From positions 19,009,143 to 19,073,142 of the forward strand of contig OZ025265.1 of assembly GCA_964019135.1 (NCBI GenBank): DNA of 64,000 nucleotides, given 5' to 3'. This document shows, in pieces, positions 20,331-33,000 of this stretch (position 1 is its first letter; each line of letters begins with the position of its first letter). The DNA comes from Arenicola marina (lineage: Eukaryota > Annelida > Polychaeta > Arenicolidae). The notes below the pieces were generated by a model. The model worked only from the letters and a program-made list of their open reading frames with translations, was not told the DNA's origin and ran no database searches. The position numbers and the translations under genes are program-made.

Positions 20331-21364
20331 CCTAATTAAAACAGTTTTGGCCATTGTATTTTATTGCACCACCGTACGGCGGTTGAGCGTCCTGTGCACA
20401 AAACAGCTTTAAGACTCAATCAATTATTAAAGCGTCTGCCAGTAATGCTATTCGCCCCACGCGCTGATAACTCCCATCAAGCCCTGTTCCTCGCGACGTA
20501 ATCCATCTATGTTATTCAGTGTATTTCATGCATTTCTCACGGCGAGCATGTAAAATATATGACCATCTAGTGTATGGGGTCTACCAAAGCAGGTGAATGG
20601 CCAATAATGAAATATTTGGAAAAAAGTGGCCATTACCGTTCTTGATCTAATATATGACGACGTGAAAAAAGCGTCAACGCAAAATCACAAAGGCAGCTAA
20701 CCTAATGTATTGGTATTAGTTTGATAACAAGTCGTTTCGCTGACTATTTGAGTCAAGCTCTCATGGACTTGCACAGATAAGGGCATGGTGAATGGCGTGG
20801 TAGTATGAAAACAGGGCTTTTACTCATATCGAGTAAAAGGCAAACCATTTCGACAACGAATAACAATGTATCAAATTCTGGCGAGAAACATTTCTACAGC
20901 AGTGATATGATCTATAACGACAACAATTCATAAGTTCCGGAGAACGATTTCAACAAAACTTATTTAATGAAACCTAAAATCAATTCATCAATTTCCTTGA
21001 AAGATGTCCACAGCAGTTATATGATGAAAAAAAAAGGTATGAAATCAAACCAATACCTGAGCGATTTAAAAGCATCATGATAAATCAACGATCAATGAGA
21101 TATATATTTGTACATCATCGTACTGGATACAGGTTATTGTATAACGCGCAGAACACACGCGACCAGTACCTGTCAATGAAAACTATTCCTGCAGCAGTAC
21201 GGCTATATACTATCCCCCAAGGTCATCAGTAACAGTTCCTCTCAGTGAATCTGTATCTCCAACACCAGCGCCCTGAACTATTCAACGGGCGATTTAGAGT
21301 GAGCGACAAAACGACACTGGTTTTTAGTACAAACAATACAGTCAGACATGTACTGGCTCCAAGC
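20331..21364. other. No gene seen
   Basis: Unique AT-rich sequence upstream of the SLC4 gene. It may hold promoter or upstream exons, but nothing can be pointed to. Confidence 0.4.
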
Positions 21365-21365
21365 A

Positions 21366-21441
21366 TAAATATTCATTCATTCATTCATTCATTTATTCAT
21401 GAATATTCATTCATTCATTCATTTATTCATGAATATTCATT
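21366..21441. repeat. (ATTC)n with ATTTATTCATGAAT, duplicated block
   Basis: ATTCATTCATTCATTCATTT then ATTCATGAAT, present twice; a third ATGAATATTC lies at 21490. Confidence 0.9.
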
Positions 21442-21659
21442 TTCTGCAAGCTGCACGCGACGGAGGCATGCGTAATACAGACTCCAGTCATGAATATTCA
21501 TTATCTGAACGCTGCACGTGATGTGCGGAATGCCATCAAACATACCAGCGTCCTCTCCGTGTCTGTCTCTGCCTCTCACTATTGATGTCTCTCTCTCGCT
21601 CTTTCTCTCCTTCTCTCCGTATGCTGTCTATCACTCCATGTAACAATAATCATCGTTAG

Positions 21660-21800
21660 TTTTAGGCCGGTTGGCATAACGAGAACGCTTTAACCGCAGT
21701 AGGTCATATCGCGACCTCGACAGGGTTCAAGACAGAGGGGAGCCACGTCCCCGGGGGGTAACCAAGCCCCTACTCTTTACGAAGATAAACATGGGGAGTT
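21660..21800 (-). mobile_element. SINE family B, tail fragment
   Basis: CGCTTTAACCGCAGTAGGTC, GGAGCCACGTCCCCGGG and CCCCTACTCTTTACGAAG match the family B body; the tRNA-like head is missing. Confidence 0.75.
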
Positions 21801-22284
21801 TTATCACTTACATACAGCCATTTGCACATGTGCGGCTTGAACAAGGCACCGGTACATTCCGCAAAAGTCTTAACACGCTACCCACCAGGCCACGGGGTGT
21901 GACCCCTGGCAGAGTTTATCGCCATGTTGGCAGCGACATGTATGTACTCATAGTTACTCTTCAACCTGATGTCTTCCGGAGATCCACAGACAGTCGGCCA
22001 GGTTGTGACAATGATTGGTTGGTTGATTTATATTCTGGGTGTCATTTCACTAAAATCTTTTGCTCGTAAAATTTCAAAATCGTATTGCCCTGCCGAAGAT
22101 AAAGGAAAATTGTGTTATTTATCATCAATATATGGAAAACACGTTTTTGAATAATATTGGCTGAAAATAAATTTCCCGAAGACGGCTGCCCCCCAGTAAT
22201 CGCAGTATAACGCTCATTTCCGTTGCTCGCAAAATTCGGATCTGTCGTTAAATTAGCATGTAAAAGATACGGTTACGAGCTCGT

Positions 22285-22552
22285 AACTCTTAGTGAAACG
22301 ATCCCCAGGACGCTTTTAACCACTTTTGGTCATATCGCGTTGATGGGAAAAGGAAGGGAGAGTGGAGCCATATCCGCGGGCGGTAACCCCCTACTCTTTG
22401 TGAAGAAAGACGTGGGATCTTTATCCTGCGACCACACAGACATGGCCACAGCGGGGCTCGAACCACCGACCCACGTGCCATTAGGCTCTCAGGTGGCCAA
22501 AGCGCTCAATGCGAGCGATCTAACCCACTGAGCTATCGAGGCGGCCCGCTAT
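22285..22552 (-). mobile_element. SINE family B, near full length
   Basis: On the minus strand the head reads GCCTCGATAGCTCAGTGGGT TAG (A box), with B box GGTTCGAGCCCCGC, then body GGTCGCAGGATAAAGATCCC and CCTACTCTTTGTGAAG complement. Tail ends near TGGTTAAAAGCGTCC. Confidence 0.88.
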
Positions 22553-23690
22553 GGCGCTTTGGGTTGTGACCCACGTCCACCACGAGTGATGGGTGACGCA
22601 GGGTAACCCGGCAGTGACGATGAGACAGAGGTCATGACCCGACCCAATTTAACACCACGAGTGTATTCGTTCGGATAGGATGGTGGTGCAGACCACTTGT
22701 GTATACATTTGGCCAATTAAATATCCAACGAACAGAGCAACAAAATGAGGTTGGGTGATGCCCCGGATACAAGCGCCAGCTTGCGACTGTTAGGGAGACC
22801 CTTTGTTTTCAAATAGCTCACATATAACTCACGTCTATCGTTCACTATCGCATTAGTTCATCCATTCCGTGGGCTATAACATGGACGTTTAAACACATGA
22901 CATGGCGATGTGTGCTGCTGCTATGAAGTGCTATATTGTCAGCATTAACACATGCATTACGGCATTTTTCTTGGCATTATTATTGACAATAGCCTTTGTT
23001 ATCATCTATTGTACCTGATAGACTATTAAACAATAAGCAGAAAAACAATTTATTTACCAATACGTCCACTGACGTTTTACTGTTTTTCAGACACAGTACA
23101 CATATTGCAACACTTGACGCCAACCTCAAAGGCCAGGCGTGAGTACAACGTGAGCTACGTACGGGTCGGATTAACGTGATACAAAACGGGTGTCGGGCGG
23201 CCTGAAGTTGTATGCCGTTACATCGCCCAAGCAATCATCAGATTAAAGAAGAAAAAATCAAAAGAAACATCAGAAGAAATGCCATTGAAAAATGGACGAA
23301 TTCGATTTCCTCGACTCCACAACTATGGTAAGCACGTCGGTCGTTCTTTTACGCAAAGCAAACGCCAGTCAGCATAGCTCACGTGGTACTCAATAACAAC
23401 ATTTATGACCGCAGTACGGTGAGATGAACCAGCAGCGCATACACTGAGAGTAACATGGAAGGTGAACGATGAATACATAGCTCACGTAGCACTCACTAAC
23501 AGCATTCACACCTATCGATAACACCCACCTTTGAGAAATTACAGCCAAATATCCACTAAAACCTTCCAGCTTCGCAGTAACGAAGTAACTAATCGGCCAA
23601 GGAATGGCAACTGTCAGCAACGTTATAATGTAACACCCAGCATGTCTTCCGCGGTCACTGGCGAGCAGCGGTTTTAAATGTCCCCGGTGT
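22553..23690. other. No gene seen
   Basis: Unique sequence. Two diverged copies of a segment containing AGCTCACGTRGYACTCA lie about 95 bases apart (23377 and 23480). Confidence 0.4.
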
Positions 23691-23694
23691 ACAG

Positions 23695-23760
23695 GTGAGG
23701 TGACGAGGAGGGGGTGGGGGGAGAGCGGGGGGGAGGCGGGGGGGGGGGGGGCTTTATAGC
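23695..23760. repeat. G-rich tract ending in G14
   Basis: GAGGGGGTGGGGGGAGAGCG then an uninterrupted run of 14 G at 23738-23751. Confidence 0.85.
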
Positions 23761-23994
23761 GAGAGGCCGCGTGGCCAGACCTGGGTATGCATGTATATGT
23801 GCCATGTTTTCTTCACACGAGACTCGTACCTTCGGCCACCGAGGGTTCCAATGACAACAGAAGTGCATCCAATGCGTAGTCTTATAAACTGTCCACCCCA
23901 GCAGCCGTAATCCGCTTCATCCTAAGTAATTAACTGACTTAACCACCAAGTTCAAAGCATATTTTCGCCATGTTTGTCACGCATATAGGACAGA

Positions 23995-24095
23995 GGACGC
24001 AGAGAGGGCGGCCGTGTTAGCGACTGAAGGGCGGCCGTGTTAGCGACTGAAGGGCGGCCGTGTTAGCGACTGAAGGGCGGCCGTGTTAGCGACGG
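23995..24095. repeat. 23-bp tandem repeat, 4 copies
   Basis: Unit GGGCGGCCGTGTTAGCGACT plus GAA; contains a NotI-like GCGGCCGT core. Confidence 0.92.
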
Positions 24096-24139
24096 CCACA
24101 GTTCGCATTGCTTGAATTCGTGATTGGAGCCCTAGTTTG

Positions 24140-24510
24140 GGTGCAGCGGGGAGGATGAGGGCGGGGTGGAGGTGTAGGCGGAGGCGGGAAGTGGGGGGGG
24201 AGGGGTGGGGTGGGGGCGGTGAGGGGGTGGGGCGGGGCGGTGAAGGGGTGGGGCGGAGGCGGGGTGAAAACTAAGGGGTAGGCAGTTCGAACAGTTTGTA
24301 TTGTGTTCGGAGCCGGTTGGGCAAGTGAAGGCGGTGCGGGGTGGCGGGGGGGGGGGGAGGGGGGTATGGAGGGGCTGACCAGGGGTTGGGGGTGGGTGGC
24401 TGCTGTTTACCCGGTCAGTGCCATCCTGGAGATGGACAGGGTGGGGGGTAGTGGGGCAGGGGGTCCATGAGGTCAGGGGAGCCGATTGGGGGGGGGGGGG
24501 GGGGGGTGTC
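24140..24510. repeat. G-rich region ending in G19
   Basis: GGGGCGG/GGTGGGG units, then an uninterrupted run of 19 G at 24488-24506. Confidence 0.85.
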
Positions 24511-24785
24511 TCCGATCTAGCACACAAACAATAAATAAACAAATAACAATGGAAGTCCACCAACATCTCTTTTTCAAAAACAGAAAACGATGCCAAATAG
24601 ATAAAGTTACCAACGTAATTCATAGAGTAAAAACACCACTGAAGTATACGGATTCCTTCTCATTCAGTACAGTGTATATACCCAACTCATCCTGATTTGG
24701 TCTTCGTAACATTCGATCCCTCCGTCACAAGGTAACACAGACCGAGTATAACATGGACAGTAGTAAAAAAGAAACGGAATTTAGG

Positions 24786-24932
24786 TAAATTTTGTGCACA
24801 TGAAGACTACATGGGACCAAGAAGATTCCCTGGGCAATGAAATGAGGTTGGATGAAACCAGGTGTCGCTGCCAGTGTTCGAACCCACGACCTGTTCATCG
24901 ATCTGCAGCATAGCGCGGTTGCCTTACCGACA
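24786..24932 (-). mobile_element. SINE family A copy
   Basis: Tail TTTTGTGCACATGAAGACTA, body CCAAGAAGATTCCCTGGGCA, B box region (plus strand TGTTCGAACCCACGACC) and head TCGATCTGCAGCATAGCGC. It is adjacent to the SINE B copy at 24935. Confidence 0.8.
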
Positions 24933-24934
24933 TA

Positions 24935-25150
24935 TCTAGGGTTGGTTGTATATTCTGGACGCCTTAACCGCTTTTGGTCATATCACCTCGATGCGAGAAG
25001 GAAGGGAGAGTGGAGCCATGTCCCCGGGGGTAACCCCCTACTCTTTGCGAAGAAGGACATGGGATCTTTATCCTGCGACCACACAGACATGGCCACAGCG
25101 TAGCTCGAACCACCGACCCACGAGCCGTTAGGCTCTCAGATGACCAGACA
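24935..25150 (-). mobile_element. SINE family B, head truncated
   Basis: Tail GGTTGGTTGTATATTCTGGA, body GGAGCCATGTCCCCGGGGG, CATGGGATCTTTATCCTGCG, and the B box side CTCGAACCACCGACCCACG. It stops near CTCTCAGATGACCAG before the A box. Confidence 0.85.
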
Positions 25151-25867
25151 AGGAACTTGGAATGTGAGATGACATGAATCGATCACACGTGCAACCAAGA
25201 TTCTAGCCCCCTGCACGGTGGAAAATAGAACCAGGGACTGTCGGCGAACATCTTTTATATACGCTTTAGTTATTTGAAGAGGTTTACAACGATGTATAGC
25301 ACATGTAAATGTTCACCTCAGGGAGAGTGATGGCGGGTGACCATAAGTTGAAATTTGTAGACGATATTTAGACGACGTGAAAACGCTTAGAGTCACGAAT
25401 ATACTGGTGGACACTATGGACAGTTGGGCGCGTCCATCGCAACCGTGTAATAGTATGTTATTCAACTTCAGTATTTCGCGTTTTGACATCGCGGTAGCAG
25501 TACTGATAGGGAAGGGGGGGGGGGGGGGCGGGGTGACATGAAGAGAAAGGGACCGATCTCGCCCATTAACCTGGCACGTAGAGATTTGATCAGATATCGC
25601 CAACCGACCTTGCTGACCCGGCCAGTGTTGTGGCGTACCAGCGACCTAGGACATAGGTTTCCATGGAGACCATGGATCACCAGAGTCTCCGGTGTCAAGG
25701 TCACGCACGACATGTACCAGGGGGTGGTTCCATTGTCAGTGACTTACATATCATATCATATGTATATATATATGTATGCAGAGCTATAGGGCAAGGTTAC
25801 TGGGGTCTTGAATTGGGTCAACTTTCCCACGCAGTTTGAATAAGGGAGCGTCGCTTCGGGTAGCCGT
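25151..25867. other. No gene seen
   Basis: Unique sequence with a G-run (25516-25531) and a short TATATATATATG run near 25760. Confidence 0.4.
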
Positions 25868-26035
25868 AAATATGAGTGTGTGTGGGAGGGTGTGGGTGGG
25901 AGTGTGGGGGTGGGGGTGTGGGTGGGATTGTGGGAGTGGGGGTGAGGGTGGGAGTGTGGGGGTGGGGGGAGGGGGTGGATGGGTGGAAGGTGGGGAGGGT
26001 GTGGGTGGGAGTGTGGGAGTGGGGGTGGGGGAAGG
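25868..26035. repeat. GTGGGAGTGGGGGT repeat
   Basis: Irregular GTGGGTGGGAGTGTGGGGGT units; G-quadruplex potential on the plus strand. Confidence 0.88.
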
Positions 26036-26885
26036 CGCATTTCTTAATTCCCGGATTTTGTTTAGTGCCCCACTCTCACGTTAAGTATGGTTTCACTGAG
26101 AGTTCAGGCTGGACTTATCTCAGATATAAATGCAATAATGGTTCGAGGGAGGTCGTTTAGCCAGTTCATTTACTCTGCAAACGAGTGGCCTTAAAAAACT
26201 GGATCTCATTGTATTCTTCATTTCATTGTATTCCGGATAGATGCTGATATAAATACATTATATATGTAAATATATAAGCTTATATATCATAGACTCGTAC
26301 TAAATTGTATATCGCAAACAAGCAAACTAACGTGCCAACTTTGGCACTACAAAGCAACACAAATGAGCCAGAGGAATTAAAATAACACTGATAAAACATT
26401 ACTAAGAAGCAAACACAACCGCTTGGCTGACCACCCGCCCTCCATCAACCTAAGAACATCTAGGCCACACAGCGCCGCCAGGGTCAAACTGTCTGGTCCG
26501 CTGTATGTAGCGTGTGCCTGGGCCGCCCGCCTACAGTACAATAGGTAATTACCAGTGTTATTTCGCCATAATGAACTGGCTGTCACCGCCACACGCATAC
26601 ATTTCGCCAGCAGCTCTTCGTCTTAGTACCTACCCCCCATGGCGCTGACACACACAGGTCAGTGCGGACCAATCACAGTGTGGTAACAAGAGACTTTAAT
26701 TAGGAACCGAATCACAGACTGTATACACCGTTAACAGAAACAGCGGTCGCAGTGCATCATTGTGAACGGTGTCGGAGCTATGAGAACGGTCCACGCGTGT
26801 CATGTCTCGCGGGTGACCACGAGTAACTACCACGCGACATGCGGGCAAGGTCAAGGGCAATCAGATAGCGGGGTGGTAGGTGGCT
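26036..26885. other. No gene seen
   Basis: Unique sequence; no open segment with recognisable protein similarity. Confidence 0.4.
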
Positions 26886-26887
26886 TT

Positions 26888-26957
26888 GGTGTACATATCA
26901 ATATATCTGTACATATCAATATATCTGTACATATCAATATATCTGTACATATCAACA
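26888..26957. repeat. 18-bp tandem repeat, about 4 copies
   Basis: Unit GTACATATCAATATATCT. Confidence 0.92.
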
Positions 26958-27224
26958 CGTGAAATGTTTTTCTTCTGGGCCCAACAGATCAGCAACAGTT
27001 GTCGGTACATCGGTAAATGGCTGCGTTGTATATTCGCGACAAATGTGGAGAGAAGCTGCCTTCAGCTTTCAAACAGTATCAGCAGACATTAAGAAAGCAT
27101 ACAATTAAGAATTTTATCCAGTCCGTACGAAGCGACATTAACAGAGGATGCTAAATGGAACAGCACAGGTGATTGGATAGGAAAGCTGGCTAGTTGTAGC
27201 CCGTCCACATGACGGCTGGTCACC

Positions 27225-27430
27225 TATGAGCCGAACGGCACATGGATCCATAGTTGGAGTTGGAGCCCCGCTGTGGCCATGTCTGTATGCTCGCAGGATA
27301 AATACCCCATGTCCTTCTTCGTAAAGAGTAGGGGGTTACCCCCGGGACATGGTTCCACTCTCCCTTCCTTGTCCCATTGACGCCGAACCAACTGACCACA
27401 TGACGGTCCTAGGCGCGTTGACTCCGATGC
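27225..27430 (+). mobile_element. SINE family B, plus orientation
   Basis: The only family B copy in this orientation: GAACGGCACATGGATCCAT, GCCCCGCTGTGGCCATGTCT, GTAAAGAGTAGGGGGTTACC, then CATTGACGCCGAACCAACTG. Its A box end is missing. Confidence 0.82.
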
Positions 27431-28795
27431 GCGTAGCGCCCCATGTTTCCCCCCCAAGTTCAGTATATCTCAACTGCCAACCGGCGGAACACATATATCC
27501 GGGTTCTCTTGTGAGACAGGGAAAAAGGAGTAAGATACACAGATATGTCTAGACCCTAAATATACATCCCACCTTCGCCTCAAGCTTGAGCAGCACCCAC
27601 TGATATGTATTTATAAATACAGGAGCTAACGCCAAGCTAACCGCAATTCGATCGTAAATACGTTTACTACAACTGTATGGCGTTTTCAGGTTAGCGTCGG
27701 CAAGCGCCAGCGAGAAGCCTCTAACGATTGACTCGCACTGATCTACGAGATCTAATAGGACAAGTTTGTAAAAGTGGCTCCGTGCACCTAAGGGAATGGA
27801 ACGCCACGCATGCCCACAGCCCCCCCCCCTCCCCCCCCCCCTTCTCCACACACACACACATCCCCACACACGTAATCTTCCCCTGCCAAGTCCATTCGCA
27901 TGGACCGACGATCATGGCTACAGAGAAGATTCCCTGGTAGAGAGCCACCCGTTTTGCTTCGTTCCGGGGTGGTGGGGGTGGGGGGGGGGGGCAAGCCATG
28001 CCCTCCATTGCTCGGTTAATTTCTCGCTTTCCGGCAGATGCCGACAGTTTCACAGGTGTTCGCCACTTCAACTGAATTTTCTCTTTCCGACTCCTGCTTC
28101 CGAGAGGTGATCGAGAGCCACGCTGGGAGGGTGAGGGGGAAGGGGAGGGGGGGGGTGGGTGATGCAAACTGGCCGGGCGGTGTGAAGGAATCCAGGAACC
28201 TTCATCGCGCTGACGTAATAACACACATGGTAAAAATCTTCACATAGGGGGCGCCAAGATCGATCGCGTCGGAAGACACCGCGAGGACGGAAGGGCGGAA
28301 GATGTGGCAAATGGCAAAGTGATGGAAGGGAAAGCGAAGTGGGCAACTTCAGATGATATAATGAAGTAGCTAGCACCTGATCAGCTGAGTACGAAATAGC
28401 CCACCGAGATGAAGAAAAATACTGCTGACATACATACATACATCTGGTAAGAATACTATACGACTTCCAGCAGCCGCTATAAAACATTACCGGGTGCGGT
28501 ACATACGTAAATCTACATCTATATGTTGTATATAGGGATAGGAAAACTGTTGCCAGCCAGCCAGCCAACCCACCCACTCACCAAGCCTGGGTGCCTGGAC
28601 GCAAAACATCCCCGCACTTAGTTATATAACGGAGCATTTGCCAGAGTTCATCTCTCCCACCATCTCCCTTCCATCAGGTGTCGGCACCACTGCTGAGTGG
28701 TGGGATTAGTTAGCACTGATTACAGGGGAGCCCCCCACGCAAAGGTCTGTCTGTCTGCCCACGGTCTGCCCGCCGCCATCCACGCCCGAGAGAAG
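27431..28795. other. No gene seen
   Basis: Mostly unique, with C- and G-runs at 27820-27840 and 27978-27990. None of the open frames looks like a known protein. Confidence 0.4.
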
Positions 28796-28799
28796 ATTA

Positions 28800-29135
28800 T
28801 GTTGATGAATATAATTATGATGATAATGATGATGAAGGCGACGTAGAATATAAAGTTGAACATAGACATACAGGTGAAGAAAACGAAGACGAAGATGAAG
28901 ATAAACACGAACTTCAAGGTCAAGAAGATGAAGGTGAAGATGATGTGAAAAAGTGGTGAGCATGACGATTATAAAGAAAAAAGCAAAGATGATGATGAAC
29001 AATATGAAAAAGAAGATGATGAACAATATGAAAAAGAAGATGATGATGATGATGAACAATATGAAAAAGAAGATGATGAACAATATGAAAAAGAAGATGA
29101 TGATGATGATGAACAATATGAAAAAGAAGATGATG
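28800..29135. repeat. GAT/GAA trinucleotide-rich repeat
   Basis: GATGATGAACAATATGAAAA plus AGAA units, about 6 copies at the right end. One plus frame codes an acidic D/E-rich stretch (YEKEDDEQ), which is a by-product of the triplets. Confidence 0.85.
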
Positions 29136-29149
29136 CAGGATTTAGTGTT

Positions 29150-29240
29150 TAAGGCCAACATTATGCACACACGGGTTAAACCAGGCCAGGGAACGACACG
29201 GCAGACGACGCGGGAGGCGCTACATATCCAGCTTCAGGGC
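29150..29240 (-). mobile_element. SINE family A tail remnant
   Basis: ATTATGCACACACGGGTTAA ACCAGGCCAGGGAAC resembles the family A tail and body; no head is seen. Confidence 0.45.
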
Positions 29241-30069
29241 TAGCCTCCACGTATCTTGTGGCAAATGAGCAGTCAGAGTAATACGTGAGCTGTACAGCAG
29301 TTCACCCTAACATGGAAGAAGGATCCTCGATACCCCCCCCCCCACCCCCCTGAAGGGTACCAGAGAGTGTAGCAACCTATCGCGCCACTATCAACCCCCA
29401 CTGACCCGGTAATTGATCAGATTGGGGGTATCGATCAGGCGTCTGTCGAGTGGAGTGTTTTACTAGTACCCACCCCCCCCCCCCCCTCCTCCCCGCCATC
29501 ACTCCCACCATGTTTCTCATCGTCTCCTCAGCCATTCTGTGACGGCACGAATCAATAATGTCATGAAAACGATGCCATCATCAGCTCAGATTTTAAATTA
29601 CCCCCCCCCCCCCCGACGGTCGTACATACAGACTAGTGACTAGACTAGTGCTGGGCGTGGGGGAATCTGCCTAATATATAAACATGACAATATATATTAT
29701 ACCAAATCAGAGACATATGTGTCTATGTCAGTAAGTCAACCATTTGTTGGGTCGCCAATGGCTGCAGGCGGCATGAGCTGCGGCAAAACACAGTGTAGCC
29801 GCGACATTGGCGAATGACCTGGAGACAAATAATTACAAATGGCCGCTAGGGTCACCAAACACGGGCTTCAAAGGCCAACAACTTAGTATGGCGGAAATTG
29901 AAAGAATAGTTTCACAATCAAGCAGAGTAGCTTTGCAACATTAAGCAAAGCAAAAGACCTTGACGACGGGGCTGATGTAGGTCACGGGAACGCGCCGCGC
30001 TCGACAAGGTCATTATACCGCCGCTGGAGTCACGCGTGTCTCGCCGCAAATCTCGTGCCGCCGAGAACT
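29241..30069. other. No gene seen; poly-C runs
   Basis: Homopolymer C runs at 29332-29343, 29474-29486 and 29601-29614 in otherwise unique sequence. Confidence 0.5.
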
Positions 30070-33000
30070 TCCCTCCGTCTTCATCTCCCTCCTCTTTCCT
30101 TCCTCACCTCGCCCATCTAGTTCTTCCTTTCCTCCTTCTTTCCCTCCTTCCTTCCCTTCCTGTACTTCCTCCTTCTTTCCATCCTTCCTTCCCTTCCTGT
30201 TCTTCCTCCTTCTTTCCATCCTTCCGTCCCTTCCTGTTCTTCCTCCTTCTTTCCCTCCTTCCTTCCCTTCCTGTTCTTCCTCCTTGTTTCCCTCCTTCCG
30301 TCCCTTCCTGTTCTTCCTCCTTCTTTCCCTCCTTCCTTCCCTTCCTGTTCTTCCTCCTTCTTTCCCTCCTTCCTTCCCTTCCTGTTCTTCCTCCTTCTTT
30401 CCATCCTTCCTTCCCTTCCTGTTCTCCCTCCTTCTTTCCCTTCCTGTTCTTCCTCCTTCTTTCCCTTCCTGTTCTTCCTCCTTCTTTCCATCCTTCCGTC
30501 CCTTCCTGTTCTTCCTCCTTCTTTCCCTTCCTGTTCTTCCTCCTTCTTTCCATCCTTCCTTCCCTTCCTGTTCGTCCTCCTTCTTTCCCTCCTTCCTTCC
30601 CTTCTTGTTCTTCCTCCTTCTTTCCATCCTTCCTTCCCTTCCTGTTCTTCCTCCTTCTTTCCCTCCTTCCTTCCCTTCCTGTTCTTCCTCCTTCTTTCCC
30701 TCCTTCCGTCCCTTCCTGTTCTTCCTCCTTCTTTCCCTCCTTCCTTCCCTTCCTGTTCTTCCTCCTTCTTTCCATCCTTCCTTCCCTTCCTGTTCTTCCT
30801 CCTTCTTTCCCTCCTTCCTTCCCTTCCTGTTCTTCCTCCTTCTTTCCCTCCTTCCTTCCCTTCCTGTTCTTCCTCCTTCTTTCCATCCTTCCTTCCCTTC
30901 CTGTTCTTCCTCCATCTTTCCCTCCTTCCTTCCCTTCCTGTTCTTCCTCCTTCTTTCCCTCCTTCCTTCCCTTCCTGTTCTTCCTCCTTCTTTCCCTCCT
31001 TCCTTCCCTTCCTGTTCTTCCTCCTTCTTTCCATCCTTCCTTCCCTTCCTGTTCTTCCTCCTTCTTTCCATCCTTCCTTCCCTTCCTGTTCTTCCTCCAT
31101 CTTTCCCTCCTTCCTTCCCTTCCTGTTCTTCCTCCTTCTTTCCATCCTTCCTTCCCTTCCTGTTCTTCCTCCTTCTTTCCCTTCCTGTTCTTCCTCCTTC
31201 TTTCCATCCTTCCTTCCCTTCCTGTTCTTCCTCCTTCTTTCCATCCTTCCTTCCCTTCCTGTTCTTCCTCCTTCTTTCCCTCCTTCCTTCCCTTCCTGTT
31301 CTTCCTCCTTCTTTCCCTCCTTCCTTCCCTTCCTGTTCTTCCTCCTTCTTTCCATCCTTCCTTCCCTTCCTGTTCTTCCTCCTTCTTTCCATCCTTCCTT
31401 CCCTTCCTGTTCTTTCTCCATCTTTCCCTCCTTCCTTCCCTTCCTGTTCTCCCTCCTTCCTTCCCTTCCTGTTCTTCCTCCTTCTTTCCATCCTTCCTTC
31501 CCTTCCTGTTCTTCCTCCTTCTTTCCATCCTTCCTTCCCTTCCTGTTCTTCCTCCATCTTTCCCTCCTTCCTTCCCTTCCTGTTCTTCCTCCTTCTTTCC
31601 ATCCTTCTTTCCCTTCCTGTTCTTCCTCCTTCTTTCCCTTCCTGTTCTTCCTCCTTCTTTCCCTCCTTCCTTCCCTTCCTGTTCTTCCTCCTTCTTTTCC
31701 TCCTTCCGTCCCTTCCTGTTCTTCCTCCATCTTTCCCTCCTTCCTTCCCTTCCCGTTCTTCCTCCTTCTTTCCCTTCCTGTTCTTCCTCCTTCTTTCCCT
31801 CCTTCCTTCCCTTCCTGTTCTTCCTCCTTCTTTCCCTCCTTCCTTCCCTTCCTGTTCTTCCTCCTTCTTTCCCTTCCTGTTCTTCCTCCTTCTTTCCATC
31901 CTTCCTTCCCTTCCTGTTCTTCCTCCTTCTTTCCATCCTTCCTTCCCTTCCTGTTCTTCTGCCTTCTTTCCCTCCTTCCTTCCCTTCCTGTTCTTCCTCC
32001 TTCTTTCCCTTCCTGTTCTTCCTCCTTCTTTCCCTCCTTCCTTCCCTTCCTGTTCTTCCTCCTTCTTTCCATCCTTCCTTCCCTTCCTGTTCTTCCTCCT
32101 TCTTTCCCTCCTTCCTTCCCTTCCTGTTCTTCCTCCTTCTTTCCCTCCTTCCTTCCCTTCCTGTTCTTCCTCCTTCTTTCCCTTCCTGTTCTTCCTCCTT
32201 CTTTCCCTCCTTCCTTCCCTTCCTGTTCTTCCTCCTTCTTTCCATCCTTCCTTCCCTTCCTGTTCTTCCTCCTTCTTTCCCTCCTTCCTTCCCTTCCTGT
32301 TCTTCCTCCTTCTTTCCCTCCTTCCTTCCCTTCCTGTTCTTCCTCCTTCTGTCCATCCTTTCGTCCCTTCCTGTTCTTCCTCCTTCTTTCCATCCTTCCT
32401 TCCCTTCCTGTTCTTCCTCCATCTTTCCCTTCCTGTTCTTCCCCCTTCTTTCCCTCCTTCCTTCCCTTCCCGTTCTTCCTCCTTCTTTCCATCCTTCCTT
32501 CCCTTCCTGTTCTTCCTCCTTCTTTCCCTCCTTCCTTCCCTTCCTGTTCTTCCTCCTTCTTTCCCTTCCTGTTCTTCCTCCTTCTTTCCCTCCTTCCTTC
32601 CCTTCCTGTTCTTCCTCCTTCTTTCCATCCTTCCTTCCCTTCCTGTTCTTCCTCCTTCTTTCCCTCCTTCCTTCCCTTCCTGTTCTTCCTCCTTCTTTCC
32701 ATCCTTCCTTCCCTTCCTGTTCTTCCTCCATCTTTCCCTTCCTGTTCTTCCTCCTTCTTTCCCTCCTTCCTTCCCTTCCTGTTCTTCCTCCTTCTTTCCC
32801 TCCTTCCTTCCCTTCCTGTTCTTCCTCCTTCTTTCCCTCCTTCCTTCCCTTCCTGTTCTTCCTCCTTCTGTCCATCCTTTCGTCCCTTCCTGTTCTTCCT
32901 CCTTGTTTCCCTCCTTCCGTCCCTTCCTGTTCTTCCTCCTTCTTTCCCTCCTTCCGTCCCTTCCTGTTCTTCCTCCTTCTTTCCCTCCTTTCGTCCCTTC

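Noticed and set aside
28800..29243. Acidic D/E-rich or Met/Lys-rich protein
   Set aside because: Produced by GAT/GAA triplet repeats; two frames give unrelated simple peptides.
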